Assembly (NCBI GenBank): GCA_009767595.1
Contig: VSDK01001140.1
Span: 218,215 to 282,214 of the forward strand
DNA: 64,000 nucleotides
Reading direction: 5' to 3'
Source: Symbiodinium kawagutii
Lineage: Eukaryota > Sar > Dinophyceae > Suessiales > Symbiodiniaceae
In this document: piece by piece, positions 45,090 to 52,834 of the stretch
How positions within the stretch are numbered: the first letter of the stretch is position 1
Layout: each line of letters begins with the position of its first letter
Translations under genes and position numbers: made by a program
The notes under the pieces: model-generated
Told to the model about the DNA's origin: nothing
Databases searched by the model: none
The model's input: the letters and a program-made list of their open reading frames with translations, nothing else

Positions 45090-45345
45090 ATCATCCGCTG
45101 CCTAAGCGGATCGGTGATGTAAAATGCTTAAGAGGTCGAGTCATACATCTAAAGGTGACATATTTCATATGCACAACTGCTTGTTTTGAGTAGAGTACTT
45201 CCACGTCATCTTCACTTTCGCTCCCCTCTCCCTGATCATCATCGTCAGAATCATCATCGGGATCATCATCTCCACCATTTGCCACTTCGCCTGGGCAAAG
45301 GGTAGCATATTGATGGCACATGGGATCTGAACATGATTGATCCAT
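45090..45345 (-). CDS. Gene 2 acidic exon
   Basis: The minus strand reads MCHQYATLCPGEVANGGDDD, then PDDDSDDDDQGEGSESEDDV and EVLYSKQAVVHMKYV. Acid-rich linker typical of the start of these proteins. The segment below about 45170 may be intron. Confidence 0.5.
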
Positions 45346-45369
45346 AAAAGATAGGGCTGTTAATCCCAG

Positions 45370-45860
45370 TGACGAGGGTTGTGCGGAAGGGTAATCCCTG
45401 CAGCTTGATAAATCTCCCGCATTGTTTTTTCTCTGGGATAATGGCCTCTGCGTGAGGACCTGTTGAACTCAGTGATCAACCGCTTGATGATCCATGCCTG
45501 GAACTTCGCTTGATCACCTGGGAAGCGTTCGGGTGTGTTTACATATTAGCACGTAGATTGAATGTGCTTAAGTTGCAACATATGACACATGCATATTGCA
45601 ATCAAAAGACTTGATATTGGTGGCTTTCCTCTCGGTCGAGCATATGCAAAGAACAACTCCACTTGCTCTTTGATGGATTGCACCGTGACCCGAGTTCCCA
45701 AGTACTTCAAAATGGATGTGATCACATCGCCATTTGCCACAACATCGCTTCTATCAATGCACTTGGGATTTGCAACCAAGGAAAGTCGACCACTTGCCCC
45801 TCGGTTCATTAGTGTGGGCGCTTCAGCCCACATCTCTACCACGGGCGACGACATGGAGAT
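45370..45860 (-). CDS. Gene 2 N-terminal exons
   Basis: About 45600-45854 reads MSSPVVEMWAEAPTLMNRGA, then KCIDRSDVVANGDVITSILK and YLGTRVTVQSIKEQVELFFA. About 45370-45535 reads ERFPGDQAKFQAWIIKRLIT, then EFNRSSRRGHYPREKTMREI and YQAAGITLPHNPRHWD. Both are stop-free with good codon structure. A real ATG is present at 45854-45852, but the frame is open further upstream to a CAG acceptor near 45890, so an earlier exon may exist. No transcript start was identified. Confidence 0.6.
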
Positions 45861-45899
45861 CAGTGCAGAGATTCTAATCTGAACTGTAAGTCAAAGCCA

Positions 45900-47303
45900 A
45901 ATTTCTCGAGGGGAAAAGTAGAGTGGTGCCATTGCAAAATTCCAGCACAGATTGACAGCAGTTTTCTTACCTGTTGGGCTTTGGGGTTATGATTGCTTAC
46001 GATTGCCCAAAATTAAGTAATAGCCCTATGGACAAAGAAAGCAAAAGCAAGTGCAATGCTCTGAGGGCAAGGGAGCTTGGCACCTTTGCGTTGTTGTTTT
46101 GGAGCCACGGCCTCCCAGGAAGAGCTGGCTATAGGATTAAGATTGGTGAAGGGTTAAGAGTATTTGATTTCAACAGCATCCCGCACCTCCCCATCAGCAA
46201 ACCGACGCCAATGCCATCAAGTGTACCTGACATCTAAGGCAGTGCTACCACCTCGACTACTACCAAGTCAAGATGCACTTGTCATACAGCTGGGGGGGGC
46301 GCACTTGACCAGAGCAACCCTAAATCAGAGGCGGATGCTGCTTAAACCAGAGACATCAGGAACGGCGATGAAACCACCATCAACAATTCCAGAAAAGGTA
46401 CGAAAACACAAAAAAAGGACGAGGCAAAAATATAAGGTACGAAATAACATTTAAGGCACGAATATAGAAATCAGCTACGAAAACCAGGGGGGGCAGAAAA
46501 GAAAGGTACGAAAGAAGTTCCAGGTAGTAAGTGATGATAATAAACAAAAAACATGATACTAACATGATGATAACATGAAAACAATAACTGATGGCAATAC
46601 TAACATTATAAAAACGTGATAATAATAAGTGATGATCATGATAATAAACATGATGATAACATGAAAAAATAGCAGATGGCAATAATACACATAACAAAAC
46701 ATGATAAAAACACGAAAAAAAACCAAATGATGATGCTTGCTAGTGCTTGGTACCAGTTGATGCTCGTTGGCGGTTCTGCTTTGCCTTCCCTGACGCTGGC
46801 TGGGCTGTGGACAAGCCTGCTTGAGGGTGCCAAGCCTTGCCGTGCTTTTCCCAACCAATGGCTTCGCAAAGATCATTGGCTTCGGTGGGTTGGGCTGGTG
46901 ACACCCATCTAAACCAACCCATCAACCCATAGGACTCCTGGGGATCTCGTACGCACCCATGTGCGTGCCCCTGCACCTGAAATCCACCGGGTGGGGGAAC
47001 AGTAAGGCGAGTCGCCTGAGGCGAAGGTGAGGGGATGGATGAGTTCAGGATGATCAAGGGTTATAGCCATTAAACTCATCCTAAATGGTGGTAATTAAAT
47101 CAGCCAAGTTTAGGATTGATCCTATTATCCAACATGGATGAGTTTGGTTGATAATAGCCATAAATGTTGGTTAACAATGGTGAATAATAGCGATCAATGG
47201 TGGTTAAGAATGGGTTTACAAGTTAAAACCATCAATAATGGTAATAGGGGATAACAACCATCAAGGACACGAGATGATATGAGGATATACCAACTATATG
47301 GTC
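45900..47303. other. Intergenic; low-complexity ATGATAACATGAAAA tract
   Basis: No supported gene. Between about 46380 and 46740 the sequence is A-rich with repeated AGGTACGAAA and ATGATAACATGAAAA words. Around 47080-47240 TGGTGGTTAATAATGG type repeats occur. Confidence 0.5.
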
Positions 47304-47371
47304 GTTTCTCAAGCCAGTTTGGAGCCCCTGGAATGGATGGTTTATTACTATAAATGGTTTACAAACTGGAT
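47304..47371. mobile_element. TIR family A element, left part (split by the LINE)
   Basis: Starts with GTTTCTCAA (47304-47312). The remaining part resumes at 58529 and ends with TTGAGAAAC (58549-58557). With one copy of the 15-bp duplication removed, the two pieces make a 97-bp element that aligns in reverse complement to the copy at 27639-27744. The LINE therefore arrived after this element. Confidence 0.8.
47357..47371. repeat. Left target-site duplication of the LINE
   Basis: GTTTACAAACTGGAT, repeated exactly at 58514-58528 on the far side of the element. Fifteen bases is a normal duplication length for target-primed reverse transcription. Confidence 0.95.
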
Positions 47372-47437
47372 AGCCGCGAGGCTCAAACCTCCCCCCGGTA
47401 CGGTCGGATAGTCCCGGGGTGACGAACCAAGTGAGCC
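47372..47437 (+). promoter_or_regulatory. LINE 5' leader with nested hairpins
   Basis: 66 bases between the duplication and the ORF1 ATG. GGCTCA (47380-47385) is complementary to TGAGCC (47432-47437), and CCCCGG (47393-47398) to CCGGGG (47414-47419), giving an outer stem that ends at the start codon and an inner hairpin. The first bases AGCC-GCGA-GGCTCAA also resemble the dinoflagellate spliced leader after its first few bases (AGCC-ATTTT-GGCTCAA). An internal promoter must lie here or within ORF1 if the element is autonomous; none is recognisable. Confidence 0.55.
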
Positions 47438-50400
47438 ATGTCATTCTCCACCATGAAGTTCGCCAAGAAATACATGCTTGTGACCGAAATCTGCCCCTGT
47501 TACAACCGAGTTTCCACCTTGATCGCAACGTTCAATGTGGTGAGTATGTCTCCCTCTTCAGTGACCATGGAAGGGAAAATCGCACGGGAAGCCATGCGAG
47601 CCAAGCATGATTTCAAAGGTCAATCCCTGTTGCCGCAAAGGTGTGCCCATGATACCACTCATACCGTAAGAATCCGCATTTCCATGAGCCAGTGGACACA
47701 TGTCGTGCAAGGCTTGCAGAGCTTTGTACTGGTGAATGCCAGGGTCATCCAAGGCCCTAGAATGACCCTTGATACCACAGATGGTTACAGTGGGGTGACA
47801 CCATTGAGATTGTCTAGGGATCCTTTGGGTTTTAGCATGATCAATACCATCGAGCTTTTCGCAGGGGGGTTCTCAGGCTGGACTCATGCACTTCGATCAC
47901 TGGAATCGGAGGGCTTTGCCTTCAACCAATTCCTGGCGTTGGACTGTGACCTCGACTGTGCTGCTGCATACATGGGATCACACCCGGTTGATCGTAGAAT
48001 GGGGCCGGGTGATCTTTCATGGACTGATGACGAGTTGCCAGGTAGCATGTTCGTAGTCGCAGATATAGCCCAGTTGGATTGGCTTCACCTGTTGGGTACC
48101 TTGCAGATTCACCTTGCCATGATGTCGCCACCATGCCCTGCATGGTCGTTCGCTTCCAACCGGGCCTGTGGGTTGGACAGAGCTGATGGACAGATCATGC
48201 TTGAGGTTTGGGGCATCCTTAGCTTAGTGCGTCCCAAAGTGATCGACATGGAGAATGTCTCCACTCTCCAGCAGCACCCGCACTGGGCTGAAGTGTTGGA
48301 CTTCATCGACTGGTGTGATTTCCGCATCCGATGGAATGTCACGCTGAATTTGAACCAGGTACTTCCACAGAACAGAGATCGCCTCCTCTTGATTGCATCC
48401 TGCAAAGAGGACCAATCACTCGAGCCGCACACATGCATCGAATGGCCAGAAGCCAGACCACCAACTCTGGATGACTCTTTTGTCATCATGCCTCCATTCG
48501 AACCATGGTTTGCGCAGGTATTGTTGTCAGATGATCTCTGTCGAATCTACTTGGATCCAGCCATGTTGCCAAAGAGTTCAACACCCAGGCAGGCCGCAGG
48601 TGCTAAACGCACCAAGCTCGATGTACTGGGATATCGTTGCAAGTTTGGACCAGACATGGCCTCATGTTTCCTGGCCAATTATGGATTTGCGCATGAACTC
48701 CCACAACATACCATCCAATCTGGGGGGTTGTATGGCAGTCTCTTGGTTCGTCATGAAGGCCTCAGGTTCTTTCAGCCGCATGAGATTGCCATGTTGATGG
48801 GAGCCACCCAAGAAGTTTTCCTGCCGATGGAGACCCGCAAAGCATTCAAGCTCTTGGGCAACGCCATCTCGATGCCTCATGCATGCATAGCATTGTGCAA
48901 CACTCTGGCTTACTTCAACTCAGAAGTCCAGAGGACTGACGTGCAGGATCTCTTTCTCTCAATCTTTGGCCATCGAATCACAGCTCTGGATGCTCAGGTC
49001 GTAGCAGAACAATATGGGGTCCGACTTGCCAACCATTTGCATGGGATTGCTCCCACAGTGCCTTTGAAAAAGCTCTATGAAGTTCACCTCCATCATGGTG
49101 GTGAACATGTCATTGTGCACATGCAGATCGGTACATGTGTGGTGGATGCCATTTCACGCTTGTTCCATGGACAGAATATGAAGGAAATCCTTTTCATGCC
49201 CAAGGGTACTGCCACGCATTTGGTACCAATCCCAGATGACTTCCGCATCACGGATTTTGATTTCCACCTGCGAATTTTGGTCCCAATCATTTTGAATGTT
49301 TCGCCCAAGGCATTCCATGAACGACAACATGACAAGAGAGCTATCATTGCCCTCACAAACAAGGGAGAGGTTGCATTGCATTCCTTCCCCACTCACCGCG
49401 TTGAGGAAGTCATTCACACCCTGCAACTGTGTGATTTCACCGAGGATGATGTATGTGTTGACATGGTGGGTAGAGTGCTGCCGCACCACATGCAAACACC
49501 CACAGCAATGATGATTCTCCCGGAAGCTCCTCAACCAGCAGAGGCGGCATCCCTCCAACATTTGTATGTCACTCATTCCTTGGATGGAATTTCGTTTTCC
49601 GGAAGTCATGAGCACCTTGAAGACTTTCGACACACGATCCGAGAATCGGGACTTCACCATGTAGTTCAAGCTCTGGGTTGGAACATTGTGGTGCCTCTCA
49701 ACCAGCATGGGCCCATCACTTTCACGAGCTTTGACGTTGTCCCCAAACATGGATCAATGAGCATTGTCCAACAGGACATGTGCAATTGCCTGCTAGTGCA
49801 TCTTTTCATCATCAAGTTGCGGACTTTGTCTCTCTCAGGTCCCAATGCCAACATAGTTTGCAGGTTCAAGCTGTTTGGAACGTGGATCTGGAGGGGAGAG
49901 ATCGATGCTCAGACATCCTTGCAGTCCGTAGCCAAGATTTGGAATTCACTCCGAGCTATCATTCGAGATTCTCTGGGGATCCGTTTCATGTTCGATGGGC
50001 AGCTCATTGGTGCCAATACCTCACTAGCATCTTTGCTTGATCCTGCAGACATGCTTGACTCAACCATGGACATCACCCTGGTCCCTGGCATGCATGGTGG
50101 AGGACCACCAGTTGAATTGCGCCCCGCGTCCCAGGGCACAGCATCCAAAGCATCCGCACCAATGCCATTGAATGACAGTGAAGCAGTGTCATCAGTTGAT
50201 GCTCGCAGGGTCATCCGCCGTACCAGAAGCCTTGCAAACATCGAGGAAGACAGTTTCTCGGAGGCCTTACAAACCATGTTCCAGATGTGGTTTGACCTTC
50301 CAGGTCAAGAGAAATCGCATGACCCGGGCTACTGGGGAGATCTCAACACTTTTGTTGAAGATGGCATGCTGATTTTCCAAGCCGACTTGGAGAATGTGCT

Positions 50401-52816
50401 CCCGCTCAATCGTGTTTTCAAGTACACTGGAATGGAGATGGTGTTGGACCGCGCAGGATGGAAGGTAGCCATCCAGTTCGTTCAATTTGGACGACCAGCC
50501 AAAGCACGACTACTGGTCTTCCCGTCACCAGTGGGTGAATCCATGACCATCAATGCAGTCAGAGAGTTCATCAGAGCATGCTACGTGACTTTCTGGTTCC
50601 CCGCTCCGGTACAGCAGTCCTCAAGCACGGTCCGTGTTCGAGCAAAACTGTGGGGAGTCCGTTTTTTCGATGACCACCTCCCGGTTGAAACACCCATGAC
50701 AGACCTGTATGATGCATGGGATCAAGCATCCACGGTGGTAGGATCTCAAGACCCATACCGCATTGTCGCTGCAGGCAAACTGACCATTCAGGAACGAAGG
50801 TTGGGAGAGTACATTCCACCAGGAAAGAATCCCGATGACCCCACCACGTTTTTGTTCTTACCACCACAGCATGGGGGAGGCCCGGCAAAATCTGATGCGG
50901 TTGTGCTCACCAAAAACAATCTTGCTACTCTGTTGATCAATGCTGGAGCTCATCTGGATGATCTGTCTCCCTTTGTTGACCAGATTATCCAACAGGTAGG
51001 TCATGTAGCGGTTCAACAAGCACTCAACACCAAGCCCGCAGCAGACAAATGGAAGATGCTCAGACAACAGGCTGCCAGTGCATCCATACACTTTCCAGCC
51101 CTGTCCCCGAAGGACCGGGAATCGGGAAGAAAGATCCGTGACAAGTTCACAGCCAACAACAAAGATCAATTGGAGCAGTTGATACCCAGCACGTTGACCA
51201 TTCAGGAAGGATTTTTCACCAATGTGGATGGCACAAATTGTGTCCAACTTGACCGCCCACAACCCAATTCATGTGGAGTCGTTCTGATGACTCCATCAGA
51301 GGCCGTTCCGTGGCTTGCATCAGCTCAGAAGATTTCCACCGATGAGCTAGGAATTGTCACCCTGGGAGGTTGCATGTGTGAAGACAAGACAGAATGCAAG
51401 CACACCAACATCCCAGTGTACAACAAGGCTGGTTTCCCCGTGATCGTCCAAGGTGTGCTGCATCAGCTGGGACAACTCTCAGTTGAGATTTCAACGGAGT
51501 CAGATGTTCAACTGAAGGTGGATGATTCCACTGTCATCTCAGTGACCGTGTTCAAAGATGAGCTTGACCCGGCCAAGTGGAAGGAACTCATTTCCAAGCC
51601 AATCCGAGTTGCGTTGCTCCTGCTGCTGGGAGTGGAAGATAAACTGGATCTTGCCTCTCCACCATGGGGCCGATCTTTTGCCACCGGCAAAACCAAGGCT
51701 GAGCCAAGTGCAGCCTCCAGTTTCCAATTTCACATCCGAGTGAACGCAGCCGATGTCAACAAAGTTCTCAAAGCATCCGGAACCAATGGAGTATACACCG
51801 TCCCAAAGACGGATGATCATATGGTTTCTGACCAGTACCAGGTCATCTGGGCTCAATTGGGCTTCGTTGAGATTCAGGTTCTTGCTGCAAATCACCCGGA
51901 AAACTTTGGCATTGTCAGGAACTTCCGAATGTTGGAGAAACCCTCAAGGGGAATCAGGTTCAAACGCAGTGAATTTGCCCAGGCTTGGGCAAAAATCAAG
52001 CCGGACCAGGAATTGCCTGCATCCGTACCGGCTCACCACCTGTACAAAATTTCTCCGACACCCAAGGGTGCTACTGCAGACATCATCCAACGATTCTGTG
52101 ATTCACAGAAATGGAAAGCCAAGCCCCTGCGTGCAATGAACTCAACAGTGTGGCTCATTGGAGCATCCGAACGCATCGAGGCAGTCTTCGTGTCATGGAA
52201 TGGGCAACCACTGCTCATCCAGGCTGTTCAACAAAAGACTACCCAAGAGGATGTGCTTGTTGCAGGAACTCTCCCCAAGTTGCAATCCCAAAAGATGGGA
52301 GTCCAGGACAACCCAAACGCAGCCCCCGAAGATCCATGGGCCGCTTGGATCAACAATCATGGGGCCACAGGCTTACTTGCCAATGGGGTCAAACCCATCC
52401 CTGCCGCTGTCAATGCTTTACCTCGCAGAGTAGAAGCACCCATAGAGGATCGCTTTCAAGCCCAAGAAGCATCCATCCGCAAGCTGAGGGATGACACCGA
52501 GAATCAGCTCGAACAGATGCGCTCCGACATGAAGTCCATCAGTGAGGGAGTGTCCCTTCAAGCAGCTCGGATGGACACACATCAGGCAGCAGTCGAAACG
52601 GAGTTTCAACTCCTTCGACAGGAAACGTCCGACCAATTCACCGCATTGGCCCAGAACTTCCAAAGCTCCCTGGTCCAGTCGCTGCAGCAACAGGACAACA
52701 AGATCCAAGTGCAATTCAGTGAGCTCAAACAGCTCCTTAGTGACAGGCCTTACAAGGCTCCCAAGAAGAAAGTCAAAGGTTCACCATCAGGCTCTGTGCC
52801 TGAAGATTCGCTGTGA
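47438..52816 (+). CDS. LINE ORF1: C5 DNA cytosine methyltransferase, ubiquitin-like segments, coiled coil
   Basis: 1792 residues from ATG 47438 to TGA 52814-52816. Residues 133-495 form a complete C5 methyltransferase: motif I ELFAGGFSGW (139-148), an acidic motif II (ALDCD), motif IV SPPCPAWS with catalytic Cys233, motif VI MENVS (272-274 ENV), motif VIII QNRDR (311-315) and motif X GNAIS (474-478). Nothing essential is missing, so activity is plausible. Residues about 808-889 and 1061-1148 resemble ubiquitin folds, each ending in HGGGP. A Cys/His cluster (CMCEDKTECKH) lies near 1310-1321. Residues about 1672-1770 form a heptad-like coiled coil, then a Lys-rich tail (PKKKVKG). LINE ORF1 proteins usually trimerise by a coiled coil and bind element RNA; this one is far longer than usual. 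About 1000 residues match nothing I know. Confidence 0.92.
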   Translation: MSFSTMKFAKKYMLVTEICPCYNRVSTLIATFNVVSMSPSSVTMEGKIAREAMRAKHDFKGQSLLPQRCAHDTTHTVRIRISMSQWTHVVQGLQSFVLVNARVIQGPRMTLDTTDGYSGVTPLRLSRDPLGFSMINTIELFAGGFSGWTHALRSLESEGFAFNQFLALDCDLDCAAAYMGSHPVDRRMGPGDLSWTDDELPGSMFVVADIAQLDWLHLLGTLQIHLAMMSPPCPAWSFASNRACGLDRADGQIMLEVWGILSLVRPKVIDMENVSTLQQHPHWAEVLDFIDWCDFRIRWNVTLNLNQVLPQNRDRLLLIASCKEDQSLEPHTCIEWPEARPPTLDDSFVIMPPFEPWFAQVLLSDDLCRIYLDPAMLPKSSTPRQAAGAKRTKLDVLGYRCKFGPDMASCFLANYGFAHELPQHTIQSGGLYGSLLVRHEGLRFFQPHEIAMLMGATQEVFLPMETRKAFKLLGNAISMPHACIALCNTLAYFNSEVQRTDVQDLFLSIFGHRITALDAQVVAEQYGVRLANHLHGIAPTVPLKKLYEVHLHHGGEHVIVHMQIGTCVVDAISRLFHGQNMKEILFMPKGTATHLVPIPDDFRITDFDFHLRILVPIILNVSPKAFHERQHDKRAIIALTNKGEVALHSFPTHRVEEVIHTLQLCDFTEDDVCVDMVGRVLPHHMQTPTAMMILPEAPQPAEAASLQHLYVTHSLDGISFSGSHEHLEDFRHTIRESGLHHVVQALGWNIVVPLNQHGPITFTSFDVVPKHGSMSIVQQDMCNCLLVHLFIIKLRTLSLSGPNANIVCRFKLFGTWIWRGEIDAQTSLQSVAKIWNSLRAIIRDSLGIRFMFDGQLIGANTSLASLLDPADMLDSTMDITLVPGMHGGGPPVELRPASQGTASKASAPMPLNDSEAVSSVDARRVIRRTRSLANIEEDSFSEALQTMFQMWFDLPGQEKSHDPGYWGDLNTFVEDGMLIFQADLENVLPLNRVFKYTGMEMVLDRAGWKVAIQFVQFGRPAKARLLVFPSPVGESMTINAVREFIRACYVTFWFPAPVQQSSSTVRVRAKLWGVRFFDDHLPVETPMTDLYDAWDQASTVVGSQDPYRIVAAGKLTIQERRLGEYIPPGKNPDDPTTFLFLPPQHGGGPAKSDAVVLTKNNLATLLINAGAHLDDLSPFVDQIIQQVGHVAVQQALNTKPAADKWKMLRQQAASASIHFPALSPKDRESGRKIRDKFTANNKDQLEQLIPSTLTIQEGFFTNVDGTNCVQLDRPQPNSCGVVLMTPSEAVPWLASAQKISTDELGIVTLGGCMCEDKTECKHTNIPVYNKAGFPVIVQGVLHQLGQLSVEISTESDVQLKVDDSTVISVTVFKDELDPAKWKELISKPIRVALLLLLGVEDKLDLASPPWGRSFATGKTKAEPSAASSFQFHIRVNAADVNKVLKASGTNGVYTVPKTDDHMVSDQYQVIWAQLGFVEIQVLAANHPENFGIVRNFRMLEKPSRGIRFKRSEFAQAWAKIKPDQELPASVPAHHLYKISPTPKGATADIIQRFCDSQKWKAKPLRAMNSTVWLIGASERIEAVFVSWNGQPLLIQAVQQKTTQEDVLVAGTLPKLQSQKMGVQDNPNAAPEDPWAAWINNHGATGLLANGVKPIPAAVNALPRRVEAPIEDRFQAQEASIRKLRDDTENQLEQMRSDMKSISEGVSLQAARMDTHQAAVETEFQLLRQETSDQFTALAQNFQSSLVQSLQQQDNKIQVQFSELKQLLSDRPYKAPKKKVKGSPSGSVPEDSL
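49859..50104 (+). other. Ubiquitin-like segment 1 in ORF1 (residues about 808-889)
   Basis: Reads VCRFKLFGTWIWRGEID (two strands), TSLQSVAKIWNSLRAII (helix), GIRFMFDGQLIGANTSL (strand-turn like the IFAGKQLEDGRTL stretch of ubiquitin) and MDITLVPGMHGGGP. Strand order and the terminal Gly run fit a beta-grasp fold. Sequence identity is too low to be certain by eye. Confidence 0.45.
50618..50881 (+). other. Ubiquitin-like segment 2 in ORF1 (residues about 1061-1148)
   Basis: Reads TVRVRAKLWGVRFFDDHL, PMTDLYDAWDQAST (helix), DPYRIVAAGKLTIQERRL (compare the ubiquitin stretch around IFAGK and RTL), GEYIPP, then TTFLFLPPQHGGGPAK. The Gly run is again followed by Pro-Ala. The second occurrence of the same arrangement makes the fold more believable than either alone. 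Confidence 0.5.
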
Positions 52817-52834
52817 CTATTCACTCCCATCGCA

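Noticed and set aside
47372-47437. HDV-like ribozyme as a firm call
   Set aside because: Stems exist, but I could not place the required P1 3' strand pairing with the first seven bases, so it is kept only as a finding to test.
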